From Acanthosepion lycidas (lineage: Eukaryota > Mollusca > Cephalopoda > Sepiida > Sepiidae): DNA of 64,000 nt. Below, one piece after another: positions 53,560-63,311 of the stretch. The notes beneath the pieces are model-generated. The model saw nothing but the letters and a program-made list of their open reading frames with translations. It did no database searches and was not told the DNA's origin. The position numbers and the translations under genes were made by a program. The DNA is taken from NCBI GenBank assembly GCA_963932145.1, contig OZ010586.1:76222587-76286586 (forward strand), in the 5' to 3' direction. Each line of letters begins with the position of its first letter. Position 1 is the stretch's first letter.

Positions 53560-54225
53560 ATCCAAGCATTCCGATCAAATAGTGAAATGAAAGTTGTCTC
53601 AAATAGGCTTACTTCCAGAATGTAGGCGTCCCCCAACATTCTGCCCTGGGTCCTACACTATTTTTGATCTTCATCAATGATCTTCCTGATATCATCAGTT
53701 CCCAATTAGGCATTTATGCAGATGACACTACCATATACTCCTAGCAAATTCAACAGATCTAACAAAGTATGGGTTTACTTTGTTAGATCTGTTGCAGCTG
53801 CTCTTGAAAACAACCTCCAATCAGTTGTTAACTGGGGTAAGAAATGGCTTGTACATTTTAATGCCTCTAAAAAAAACTGATTTCATTTAACCACCATAAA
53901 GAATTTAATCATGCTACAAGATTGGCATCTAGGTCCTGATCTTTTACTGTTCATATAGCTAAATACAACTGCTATTTCTACTCTAATTGTTTCTTATCTT
54001 GCACTTTCCATCTGTGGAACTTCCTTCCATTTACTTCCTTCCTTGATAACTGCAATCTTCAAGACTTTAATTGCAACATCAGTTGTCATCTTCTGTCTTC
54101 TTGAGTCCTGTTCATCTTTTATCCTTTTCACAATCTTTTGTATTCTCAGTTTTCTCTTTCACTTTGACTACTTGTAACTGCCTGAACACTAGTGACATTC
54201 CTGCTTTGCTTGGGGTGAAATGATT
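53560..54225 (+). mobile_element. L-A LINE with RT palm motif and a large internal deletion
   Basis: Palm: [24 protein letters not shown] region (from 53620), [19 protein letters not shown] with YADD at 53715-53726. A small palindrome then interrupts it, followed by AAALENNLQSVVNWGKKWLV and HFNASK. The sequence then jumps directly to ATRLASRS.SFTVHIAKYNC, skipping about 190 codons present in 5960-6500. It finishes with HLWNFLPFTSF, NCNLQDFNCNISCHL and the 3' end TGCTTTGCTTGGGGTGAAAT plus A-run. The only L-A copy here that reaches the RT active site. Confidence 0.85.
53751..53794. repeat. Perfect 18-bp-arm palindrome inside L-A
   Basis: CAACAGATCTAACAAAGT, loop ATGGGTTT, then the exact reverse complement ACTTTGTTAGATCTGTTG. 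It replaces coding sequence just after the YADD box. Confidence 0.9.
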
Positions 54226-54234
54226 AAAAAAAAT

Positions 54235-54885
54235 TATACAGATAAAAGTTCTAGATTATTCAGCTAGAAAATACAACTAAATACAATTGTGAAATTATTT
54301 GAATATTGCAATCATTTTTTTCTGTAATGGTAGACCAGTTAATCTGTAATCTACAATTTATTTAAGGAACCTTAAAGTTGTTTCTCTAAATATTTAAAAT
54401 CTGGAAGTATATATGTTAGATCAAAACTCTTTTGGGATTGTCAATTATGAGCTACATTCCTTATGTGCTATAGAATTACCTCAGTGGTCCAAGAGGGTCA
54501 GAGTGGCATAGCCTAAATTTATGCATAAGAAGAGCAAATTGTGAGCGAGGTGTATTACATGAACATCGGTACTGGAATGACAGTGCACGTGTCACTGAGC
54601 CAGATCAAGTCTATTAGTGTGCGCAAGATACTAACATTCTGGTTTGGGAATAATATGTAAAAGAAGTCGTGTTTGTTGAGTGTTTGTTACAGTCCACATG
54701 TGTTCAGGTGGGTATGTTGTGGTGTGTACTAAACCAGAATCCTTTGTGAGTGTTGTTCCAGTGTCTGTGTTACAGAAGAAACTGTTTTCTAATACACTTT
54801 AGTTACACTAATTCAAACTTTCCCAGCTAGGACCTATGTATATGGCATCACCTCATTCAAATTTCCTTCATATTCTTTTGCTAGC
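54235..54885. other. Spacer, right half less AT-rich
   Basis: 54490-54840 is visibly richer in GC and TG than its surroundings but has no open frame or repeat match. A decayed LTR or other element end is possible, without evidence. Confidence 0.4.
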
Positions 54886-54889
54886 AGAC

Positions 54890-55578
54890 ACGGATGAGAA
54901 ATTACAAAATCCCCTACAGAAGGTAGTAACAGAGAGTGAGAAGAAAGTACTAACCATAAACTACAAGAAGACTGAATGAATGGTCATCAGTAAGAAGAAG
55001 AGCACAAAATGCAATTTGCAGGTTGGGAACACTAGAATCAAGCAGATGCAGAAGTTTCAATATGAGGATGGCCAAGGACACATTACAAAAAAAGAGACAG
55101 GAGGATTTCTTTGGTAACAAAGAAAAGAATACTGAGCTGTGACATCATTTCTTCTTTATGGCATTGAATGTTGGATGATTTCCTCAAAAGTGAAGAAGAA
55201 ACTCTAGGCAATGGAGATGTGATTCTACAGAAGGATGCTAAGGATATTATGGACTGAGTGTGTGAGCAACAATGAGGTCATAGAGAGGTTACAAACAAGG
55301 AGGAGGCTTATACTTAACATCAGGAAGAGGCAGCTGAAATTTCTGAAACACATGATAAGGAAGGAGGGCCTGGAGAATCTGATCTCCACGGGTCAAGTAG
55401 AGGGAAAGATAGACAAGGGAAACAATGCGTGACATACCTGGTGGGCTTAAGTAAGTGGATGACAGAACATGGCCTGGGGGAGGAAGCAGAGAGAAGGAGC
55501 TTTCTGAGAGCTGTAAGGGATAGGGGGAGGTGGAGAGCCATGATCGTCTATGTCCTGAAAGGACATGGCACATAAAAA
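54890..55578 (+). mobile_element. L-B LINE, thumb to 3' end, well preserved
   Basis: Runs from ADTDEKLQNPLQKVVTESEK and KKVLTINYKKTE through SKKKSTKCNLQVGNTRIKQM. It continues into MRRDVIQKDAKDIMD-like sequence and the open 55235-55432 frame: MLRILWTECVSNNEVIERLQ, TRRRLILNIRKRQLKFLKHM, IRKEGLENLISTGQVEGK. It ends with WVDDRTWPGGGSREKEL-like sequence and RWRAMIVYVLKGHGT before the stop at 55571-55573. Between 55040 and 55080 a deletion removes the YLGSVLTEDG part. The two minus frames of 73-94 codons are complements. Confidence 0.85.
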
Positions 55579-55584
55579 GAAAAA

Positions 55585-55735
55585 GGAGAAAATTCCACTC
55601 AAATTACTTCTTCCACGGAACTATCACTTTATCAAACAGACTCCCAAGAAGATACTTCCCCAACCACTACAATCTTGACATTTTCAAGTCTAAGGTCAAC
55701 CATTATCTATCTTACATATCCTGGTAATATGCACC
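55585..55735 (+). mobile_element. C-terminal end of another LINE
   Basis: In an open frame: FHSNYFFHGTITLSNRLPRR, YFPNHYNLDIFKSKVNHYL, stop. The pattern F..R...WN.LP......N.FK..+..HL is the usual last exon-like end of jockey/CR1-type ORF2. It resembles L-A only distantly, so it probably belongs to a different subfamily. It begins within 10 bp of the L-B 3' end. Confidence 0.6.
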
Positions 55736-55739
55736 TCTT

Positions 55740-56275
55740 CCTCCTCTACCAACACATCAATCTGAAAACTTGGGTCATGTTCTTTAATAGCCTCATCAGA
55801 TTGAGACTTTCATATGGATGGCATGCATGGTGCCAAATCTATTCAGAAATATCTAAACTGTCATCTGTATACAACTGCTTTCTAAGATCATTGGTTAAAA
55901 AGCAGTTTGAATGAGTGAAACCTGAGGTTTTGGTAAAGAACATTCTTCTTCGAATATTGTGAACTGATGCAACAGAATCACAAATAAATAACAGAAACAA
56001 TACTACTTGTGGACTACCAACAGCAGGAACAACTAAAGTGGATAGCATATGTAAATTGAAGAGAAAATAAAGACATAATCATTATATTCATATTCCACAT
56101 TACTTCAAATAAAAGGCTAGGAAGGAAACCTATTTTTAAAACCTACTTTCCTGAAAAATTGTTTTAAGGGAAATATTTTATAAACTTCAATGTCAGTCAA
56201 TGAATACCAAACATTTCTTCGTAGGGAAATGGCTAATAATGTAATTACCATTACACCTTCATAATAATCTTGGCC
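55740..56275 (+). mobile_element. L-C LINE, C-terminal domain and 3' UTR
   Basis: The most N-terminal L-C sequence in the window: FNSLIRLRLSYGWHAWCQIY, SEISKLSSVYNCFLRSLVKK, QFE and stop, then ILRILWTDATESQINN-like, LPTAGTTKVDSICKLK-like (the KWIAHVT region), and a RLGRKPIF-like stretch, then the 3' UTR block with TTCTTCGTAGGGAAATGG and ATTACCATTACA. The S.I..LR.SYG..AW and E..K...V.N.FLR segments are typical of the region following the RT thumb in LINE ORF2 proteins. Confidence 0.75.
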
Positions 56276-56374
56276 TTGTATTGGGTAAACAATAGTATAA
56301 AAATAATTAGTAGAATTCAAAAAACTGTCAATAATTCTTTATATAAGTAAGAATATTATTTATACAGATTTGAC

Positions 56375-56562
56375 TTTTATACAGTGCCAGTTTATGCAGT
56401 ACCAAGATTTTTATACAGTGACATTTTATGCAGTACCAAAATTTTATACAGTACCAGTTTATACAGTGTCAAGATTTTATACAGTGGCAATTTATACGTT
56501 ACCAAGATTTTTATACAGTGCCAGTTTATATATTACCAAGTTTTTTATACAGTGCCAGTTTT
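56375..56562. repeat. ~34-bp minisatellite, about 5.5 units
   Basis: Units of the form TTATACAGTGCCAGTTTATG plus CAGTACCAAGATT. Three overlapping plus frames stay open across it and give translations rich in YTV/QYQ. They are repeat artefacts. Confidence 0.9.
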
Positions 56563-56569
56563 GTAGTTG

Positions 56570-57000
56570 TGTTAGTATGGAAACTTATGGAAAATATAAA
56601 ATTTGAATTGGGAAAGAATTTCTTACTGCTCCAAACAATCAGTTACAAAAATACCCACTTAATCGAAAGAGCCTCTAGGAGAACAAGTTCAGCTAAACAC
56701 AAGTGGTTTTATATATAATTTTTCTTTTTATTAATATCCAGTCAAACCTAAGTGTTTCAGGTTAATATTATAGAAAACAGTTTGCAATAATATAAAACAT
56801 TTGTCACAAAAACACTTGTAAATAAGTTTGTTTTTTTAAGCTGTCATGTGAAAGTCAAAATAAGCAAAAGAAAATAATAAAACTGACAAAGGCATTTGTA
56901 AGTTTCCATACATTTTTTATACTGAAAAGGAAATGGAAGACACAAAAGAAGAATTTTCATATTTAAAATTGATGTCTGCTAAATATAAAGAAAAAATTCT
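56570..57000. other. AT-rich spacer
   Basis: No supported feature. Confidence 0.5.
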
Positions 57001-57002
57001 TT

Positions 57003-57400
57003 CCATTGCTCCGAGAAAGTGTTGAAAAGTTCTAGAACTTATCCATTTCACAAAAATTTGACCAAATATTAGTTTTCTTTTTAGTCCGATTCTGGACATG
57101 TGAAGAAGATTTCGAAACATCTTATAATTTTCTTTGAAAAAAAATTATCTTTGTTGTACTTTTGTTGCTATGAGGAAGTGTTGAAAAATTCTTGACAAAA
57201 ACCAATTCTCAAATCTCTGACCTAATGACCAATCATTAAAAATTCTTCTGGAATCCCTTCATGGACATGAAAAGAGCTTTTCAGTACTGCTTATAATATT
57301 CTCTGAAAAAAAATTAGCATTTTGTTTCTCCTTGCATGTCATGGGGGAGTGCTGAAAAATGCTTGAAGTAACCTAATTAACAAAATCTGACCAAATATCT
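57003..57400. repeat. Satellite-like repeat, period about 158-172 bp, 2.4 units
   Basis: Anchor blocks GAAAGTGTTGAAAAGTTCT (57015), GGAAGTGTTGAAAAATTCTT (57175) and GGAGTGCTGAAAAATGCTTG (57345). Each is followed by ACCAATT-, CAAAATCTGACCAAAT- and GGACATG.AAAGA-type blocks and then AATTTTCTTTGAAAAAAAAT. The third unit is broken by L-A sequence. Confidence 0.75.
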
Positions 57401-57404
57401 CAAT

Positions 57405-57805
57405 AGGATTTGATAAGTTCGCCTATCACCAGGTTCATGCTCCTCCTCAGTCTCTTGAACAGGAGTAGAGGTTTATCCCTTGTTTCCTGTTTAGGATTGG
57501 GTTTCCAGTTACTTCTAAAATCTACTTTAATTCTATACTTCTAACATCTCCACTGAAACTCTGAAACTGTACTGATTATTTTTTTTTATATATTTATTTC
57601 TCTCAGTAGGATTAGATAGATTCCCCTATTGTCCAGATCACACTGCTCAAGCTTTTGGAGAGGAGTAAAGGTTTATCTTTTGTTTTCTGTTTAGGATTAG
57701 ATTTACAGTTCCTTTTATAGTCTTTTCATTATCTTTCACTCCCAGTGTGCTCTTTGTGTCTTAGGGGAATTATCATCTTGCTTGGGGTGAATTGATTAAA
57801 AAAAA
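57405..57805 (+). mobile_element. Two tandem L-A 3'-end fragments
   Basis: The non-coding L-A block (GAACAGGAGTAGAGGTTTAT, GTTTAGGATTGGGTTTCCAG) occurs at 57455-57520 and again, as GAGAGGAGTAAAGGTTTATC and GTTTAGGATTAGATTTACAG, at 57640-57700. Only the second copy has the terminal CATCTTGCTTGGGGTGAATT plus A-run. Confidence 0.65.
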
Positions 57806-57819
57806 TGATCAAGCATCAA

Positions 57820-58115
57820 ACAAATTTGCTGTTTTTTGTACTTTTGTTGTATGAGTCTGAAAGATCAAAACTTAGACTTAGAACTTTTCAGGCCTCTGCT
57901 CAAAACATTCATGGAATAAATTTAATCATTTTTGAACTTGGGAGTGCTGAAAATTTTTTGCTATGGGGGTGCTGAAAAATTCTTGACCCGACTCACTCAT
58001 CAAAATCTGGCAAAATAATTGAAAGCATGAACAAAAATTTTTGGAAATCCTTTCTTAGTCAACTTAAGAACTTTTCAGCATCCCCTCAAAATATTATGGG
58101 AAAATATTTTGTTTT
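57820..58115. repeat. Satellite-like repeat, continued
   Basis: Begins right after the L-A A-run. Contains GGGAGTGCTGAAAATTTTTT (57945), then GGGGTGCTGAAAAATTCTTG (57965), CATCAAAATCTGGCAAAATA, and AACTTTTCAGCATCCCCTCA. Same blocks and order as 57003-57400. Confidence 0.7.
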
Positions 58116-58119
58116 TTCA

Positions 58120-58790
58120 TACAAACTAATATGAGCAAAAACTTGGTCATATAGAGATAGGGAAGATTGATGAAGAATTATAAGAAAGAAAATGGTAACT
58201 AATAACTGACTGCAGACGACAAAATAAGAAAATTTGCATTATTTTGCAAATTGGTTAATCACACACACACACACACACACATACTCATACATATACTTCC
58301 ACTTGAATGATTTATAGAATGCTGATTGCTGCCTGCTTTTTCTTTTTGTTTTTTCTTTACTTTTTTTTTTTTTGCTATTTCTCTTGTCCTAAAATATTTT
58401 GTATAGTGAAAAATATTCTCATTCTTTGCTTAATCAAGGTTTAAGTTGTTCTTTTGTATAAAATCTAACAAAAGAAGATACAGCATAGAAAAAAATACAA
58501 AGTAAATTAAAAATTATGGCCAAAATAATCAGAACCTCATCATATTTTTCTCTAATATCTAAACCTTGTAAACCCCACAAAAAAAATGTTGCTTGATTCC
58601 TTAGCAATCAAAAGTAGAATTCTTTTTCTTGAAACGTTAAGAAATATTTCTTAGTATCAAATTTTGATGATTTCAACCGACCAAAATGAAGTTTATTCTC
58701 ATGATCATGATTTAAATTGGATTTTCTTTCTTTTTGGTGGCAAATTTTATAACATGTGTATAATATATAGGCACTATAATGGTTATTGGA
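58120..58790. other. AT-rich spacer with (CA)n at 58261-58280
   Basis: No gene. The microsatellite and T-runs are the only definite structures. Confidence 0.55.
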
Positions 58791-58799
58791 ATTGTTTAG

Positions 58800-58975
58800 C
58801 TGTTTTCAAATTCTGACTTTGTCTGTTGCATTCACTTTCACACCAATGTACTTGGGAATGGTATGATTCTATTTTGTCTTCCTGTTAAGTATGGGTTAAA
58901 TAGATTGGGCTCTATAGCATTGGATTACAGTATAAGAGAATAAATATTCTGCATTTGAAACTGTAGCTGACCTAA
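58800..58975 (+). mobile_element. S1 SINE, degenerate copy
   Basis: TTCACTTTCACACCAATGTA, CTTGGGAATGGTATGATTCT, TAAGTATGGGTTAAATAG, ATTGGGCTCTATAGCATTGG and ACAGTATAAGAGAATAAATA follow the S1 order. The tRNA-like head is barely recognisable. Confidence 0.6.
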
Positions 58976-58979
58976 TAAT

Positions 58980-60110
58980 TGTTTTGGTGGTTGATTTTTA
59001 ATCTTCTTTTTCTTGATTCAAATAATTTGCTTGAATTGATGATCTATCTTAATTAAATACCATTGGCAAGTATTTTTGCCATTGAATGACCATAAAATAG
59101 CCAAACAAAATTCAACAAATATAAAAAAACATAACAGAAACAAAATAATAGTCCAGAGAAAGCTTACATGTTTTTCTGATTTTTTTTCTAAAAGAAAAAA
59201 TTGCTAATAGAAAAACTTTTTGACTAAAATGCTATCTGCTTTGATATTTGGTTGTGAAAACAACCAAAAGTAATATTTTCTCGTAACTGTTAATTTATTT
59301 TAGATTTTAACTGTTCCTGAATGCTAAAGTTATGATTCTAAATTAAAAACCAATTGAAATAAATAAGAAAAATTTTAAAAGACATGAGCCATCATTAAAG
59401 AAAAGACAGACAAAATTGTATTTAATATTATAAGCTTGCCTAATTGACTGATAAAACTAAATTTTATAAATTAATTCCCATAAAAATTCTCTTTCAATTG
59501 AAAATTTTACAAAACTACCTTTTAAATAGCTAAATGCTACAAGAATTTAATTAAATTACAAAATAATTTGAAGCATCTTTAACCATATTAACTCCATAAT
59601 ACATTCAAAGTGAAGGCAGATTGAAACTATTTAGGCTAGTGTTATAATTGGTTGATGAGTATTGATAACAAATTATCTAAAATTTTGGCAAAAGGTTTTG
59701 GTTGGTTGATTAAATTTGGTAAAAAAACTTATTTTCTACAAGGTTACCTTTTCTCAATTTTTTCATGAGTATGTATAAGTGTTTGGGGCACTTATTTAGA
59801 AATTGAACTTTCAAATGAGGACTGAGATAATTATTCAAAATAGACACTTAACAGAAAAATTACTTACATGTAAAATAATTGTGACGCTTACCGCTAATAA
59901 TTTGTAGTGATTCTGTTTAGCCTTTTTGAATTATAAAAAAATTTCAATAAACTTGAAAATATATTGGAAACAAATATTTTACCTATTATGGTGTTACTTA
60001 TTTGAGAGGCCTTTATTAAAACAATTCACTCACATGTGAAGCAATTAGAAACTCATCTTTTATAACTTGCAATGATTCAGTTTATCCTTTAAAAATTATC
60101 AAATTAAAAT
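58980..60110. other. AT-rich region without a recognisable feature
   Basis: No open frame above 60 codons and no repeat match. Confidence 0.5.
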
Positions 60111-60114
60111 CAAT

Positions 60115-60412
60115 TCACAGTTGAATTGGCTAAATGTAACTGTAAGTTCTATGCTAATAGTGTCCTTTCTCACACTTTTCACCTGTGGAACTCTCTTCTG
60201 GCTTTATACTTTCCAGCCAACTTTGATCTTAAAAAACTTAAATGCAAGATCAATTGTTATCTACTGTATTCTTGATTTTTCTTTTTTTTTATTGTTCTCT
60301 TTTCTTAATAATGTTTCTCTTTTTTCTTATTCTTTTACATCCATTAACCCTCTGTGTCTTAGTGGCTTTACTGCCTTGCTCGGGGTAAAATGATAAATAA
60401 GTGTAGGATTTA
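60115..60412 (+). mobile_element. L-A LINE 3' end
   Basis: A LNWLNVTVSSMLIVSFLTLF-like frame reads out of phase. The correct frame gives an L-A-like end: KCNCKFYANSVLSHTFHL, WNSLLALYFPANFDLKNLKC, KINCYLL, stop. The 3' end ACTGCCTTGCTCGGGGTAAA lies at 60370. Satellite-like sequence follows within 60 bp. Confidence 0.7.
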
Positions 60413-60419
60413 TAAAACA

Positions 60420-60605
60420 TGGGGGATAACAATGTCTGGCTGTTTTTTGTTTCCTTGGTTGTGTGAGGGGGTACAGAAACATTCTCAGACAGACCTAATT
60501 CCCAAAATTTGAACAAATAATCAAACATTGCATTTTTATCTTTGTAACATCTACTTGATCAGGCTAAGAACTTTCCCAAACCTCTTCATATTGGTGAAGA
60601 CAATG
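60420..60605. repeat. Satellite-like unit (same family as 57-58 kb)
   Basis: GGCTGTTTTTTGTTTCC at 60438 resembles 57830. Then GAGGGGGTACAGAAACATTC, CCAAAATTTGAACAAATAAT, and GGCTAAGAACTTTCCCAAAC follow the order of that repeat. Confidence 0.55.
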
Positions 60606-60609
60606 GGAT

Positions 60610-61070
60610 CTATAAGCATGTGTTCTCTATTTGAAATTAAGTTATTATCGCCTATATTCAAACAAGGGTGGGTGCATTCATAAAGGCATTAAAAGTGACT
60701 AATAGAGTAATATGTTGAAGTCAATATTTGTCTCCTGAGAAATTACTTTATTCTTTTCTAAAGGTTTTCCTTTGAAACATACTATAGATTTTTTTTTCTT
60801 TACTTATTCCATCATGTTTTCTTGTATATTTGAATCTGGCTTCCGAAACACTGTCTTTCTCCATATCCAATAATCATTCATTATTTTTATTTGTTTTTCC
60901 AGCATTATCCTCTGCAGGGCTTCTCCAGATATAACTATTTACTTGGCTGGAAACAATGACAACAGATCTTAAGATGTTCCTTTGTGTCAGAAGAACAGGA
61001 GTAGAAAATATCTTCTTTAATATTTTAACTACCAATTTTATTTATTATTGAACAAAAAAAATGTTTATCA
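60610..61070. other. Spacer; its end is copied at 61585-61680
   Basis: No gene. AAGATGTTCCTTTGTGT and the following AATATTTTAACTA..AATTTT and TTATTATTGAACAAAAAAA (60972-61062) recur at 61590-61680. Confidence 0.5.
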
Positions 61071-61074
61071 GATT

Positions 61075-61205
61075 TTGTTTCACGTATGAGGGGGTGCAAA
61101 AAAGCACATGGCCTGACTCATTTTATAATATCAGTGTTTGGTCGCTGAAATGCTGATTTTGTGTCAGGCTGAGAAATTTTCAGCACCCCATCATAATTAT
61201 GAAGA
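61075..61205. repeat. Satellite-like unit
   Basis: CACGTATGAGGGGGTGCAAA, then the GGCCTGACTCATTTTATAAT, GTGTCAGGCTGAGAAATTTT and CAGCACCCCATCATAATTAT blocks. Same order as 57965-58110. Confidence 0.55.
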
Positions 61206-61394
61206 AAGAATTTACCATTGAAACGCATCTGTATTTCAATTCTAATGAATGTTTCTTGTTAAAACAACTACAGCTGATATCTTCTTAGTTAAAATTTATT
61301 TTTAGAATTCAGAATTTATAATTCCAGAATTTGTCATGAATATGTGATCAATATATTTTATTGATAATGGAAGTAATGAAATTATAAGTAAAAT

Positions 61395-61710
61395 ATTACA
61401 ATTTAAATGCAATGTCAATCGTTATCTACTGTCTTCTTGATTACTCTTCTTCTATTGTTCTCACCCCTAGTAATCTTTCTATTTTCTATTCTTTTATACT
61501 CAGTAACCCCTTGTGTCTTAGTGGCTTTATTCTTCTCATTTCTTAATAATGTTTCACTTTTTTCTTATTATTTTACATCCATTAACCCTCTGAAGATGTT
61601 CCTTTGTGTGAGAGCAACAAGAGTAGAGAATATCTTTAATATTTTAACTAAACAATTTTATTTATTATTGAACAAAAAAATATTGAGTATATATAACTTG
61701 GGGTAAATTC
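61395..61710 (+). mobile_element. Chimeric L-A 3' fragment
   Basis: L-A 3' non-coding part (TGCAATGTCAATCGTTATCT, then ACTCAGTAACCCCTTGTGTC) is joined at about 61592 to the 60970-type sequence (AAGATGTTCCTTTGTGTGAG). The usual GCTTGGGGTGAATT end is replaced here by CTTGGGGTAAATTCGATTAA at 61697. The 99-codon frame across it is a serine/leucine/phenylalanine-rich artefact. Confidence 0.6.
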
Positions 61711-62048
61711 GATTAAAAAATACTATAAACAACAGACACAGACACACATGCATACACAAACACATTTATGTATATATGTGTAAATTCATAGAATATCACT
61801 TGGAAATAGATATAGCTTACAGTTTTTTCAAGATTTTATAACACAGATAGCAAAAAATGAATTACACATGTTCAGCTATGTTGGGTAGTTTGTAGCCTGA
61901 AAAGTGGCACTGAAAACTTCAAACATGCAGTCACTCTCATTGAAGTGTCATCTATACTGAGGCTTAATTTATTAATCACAAAAGCATCTATGAAAAATAC
62001 TTGAGGCATTATACATCTCCCTCACTCTCTCAGTATATATATGTCACT

Positions 62049-62150
62049 TAGACACTGTCTGTGAGAAAAACAACACCATGACACAATTCACTCCGTCAGA
62101 AATTTGGATATGGCATGCTGTACTATTTGACATTAATGCCAAATGCTCCA
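62049..62150 (+). pseudogene. Truncated mariner-like transposase start, sibling of the 63.8-kb copy
   Basis: GTCACTTAGACACTGT, GTGAGAAAAACAACACCATG and the codons for MTQFTPSEIWIWHAVLFD match 63754-63840 almost exactly. After the first 20 or so codons it breaks and is joined to L-A 3' sequence at about 62150. Confidence 0.75.
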
Positions 62151-62285
62151 ATAGTAATCTTTCTATTTTCTATTCTTTTATACTCAGTAACCCCTTGTGT
62201 CTTAGGGGCTTTATTCTTTTCATTTCTTAATAATGTTTCTCTTTTTTCTTATTCTTTTACATCCATTAACCCTCTGAAGATGTTC
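62150..62285 (+). mobile_element. Second copy of the chimeric L-A 3' fragment
   Basis: Nearly identical to 61468-61605, including the chimeric junction CCATTAACCCTCTGAAGATG. It ends in a TG/(TA)n tract at 62290-62323. Confidence 0.7.
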
Positions 62286-62329
62286 CCGTGTGTGTGTGTT
62301 ATATATATATATATATATATATATTGAGG

Positions 62330-62800
62330 GAGTTTTAAAAAGTTTACTTGGGTTATATTTCATCCTTCAGGACTTCTTTGGACTAAATTTGTTATGTTGG
62401 CAGGAGGAGTGCTGGGAAATTTAGAATTTTTTTTTATCTAGCCAAATTCATTTATATTGCTTTTTTTTCCTTTCCATCACTTTTGTAAGTAGGTATTCCA
62501 CACTGATATTTCTCTGCCAGGAATAGTGAAATGTAAGAGCCAGGGTGCAAATTTACTGTAGATTACCTTGCAATTAAGACACTCTCTAGACATCTATGTT
62601 GTAGTGAATTATTTTCTCCTTTGTTTAGAGTAGCATTTTTTATGCTGACATTGTGGTCAGTCTCGTTATGCTGGGTAACCAATGCATTTGATATATTATT
62701 TTGTAAAATGTCCCTTTTGTGTTCATATTTTTGTTTTGGAATATTTTATAGGCCTTTTATTTTGCATTGAAAATAAAATAATTAGGGTATTGGAGAAGTA
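62330..62800. other. AT-rich spacer
   Basis: No supported feature. Confidence 0.5.
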
Positions 62801-62811
62801 TAAAAGTATTT

Positions 62812-63215
62812 TTAAAGTATTTTAATGTATTTCTCCTCTTTGTATTCATAATCTGAACTGCATATTCTTAGAGATCTTAGGTAAAATCTGATAATTATAC
62901 TGGATTTTATTTTGTTGTTATGATGGGAATAGAAATTTATTGACTCATTTTTGTTGGTTGATTTCCAGTGAACACTGAGTTTTAAACTGTTGTTAATGCA
63001 GTGTAATTTGATATCTAGGAAGGGTAAGGAATTGTGTTCTTCCATTTTGGAGGGGTACTGTCTATTCTTGAGTTGATGAGATGCATTGGGATACCAGTTT
63101 TGTGGGTTTTAGGGAGACCATAGAGTTTGGGTTTTCTGGGGTGATATTCTATGAGTCTATACTATGATTTGTTTTCATTTTTAATTATCATCTCAGGAAG
63201 AGACAGTATCCCTCC
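62812..63215 (-). pseudogene. Penelope-like element fragment with internal deletion
   Basis: The minus strand first shows PENPNSMVSLKPTK-like sequence (63085-63145), which matches the PKLYGLPKTHK..P.R block at the start of the Penelope-like RT. With almost no spacing there follows MEEHNSLPFLDIKLHCINN, LKLSVHWKSTNKNESINFYS, HHNNKIKSSIIIRFYLRSLR and ICSSDYEYKEEKYI in an open 77-codon frame. LPFLDI, K.T..N..I.F.SHH and K...I...LR...ICS are hallmarks of the C-terminal part of Penelope-like RTs. The whole active-site region (around YVDD) that should separate the two parts is absent. The GIY-YIG domain is not visible. Confidence 0.75.
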
Positions 63216-63311
63216 CCACAACCTAAACTGGCGAAAGGCATAACATAAGTTCTAACTCATCTGCTTGGAAAAATCAGTTCATCTCATTTAAAGAACTCAA
63301 GCAGACTACAA

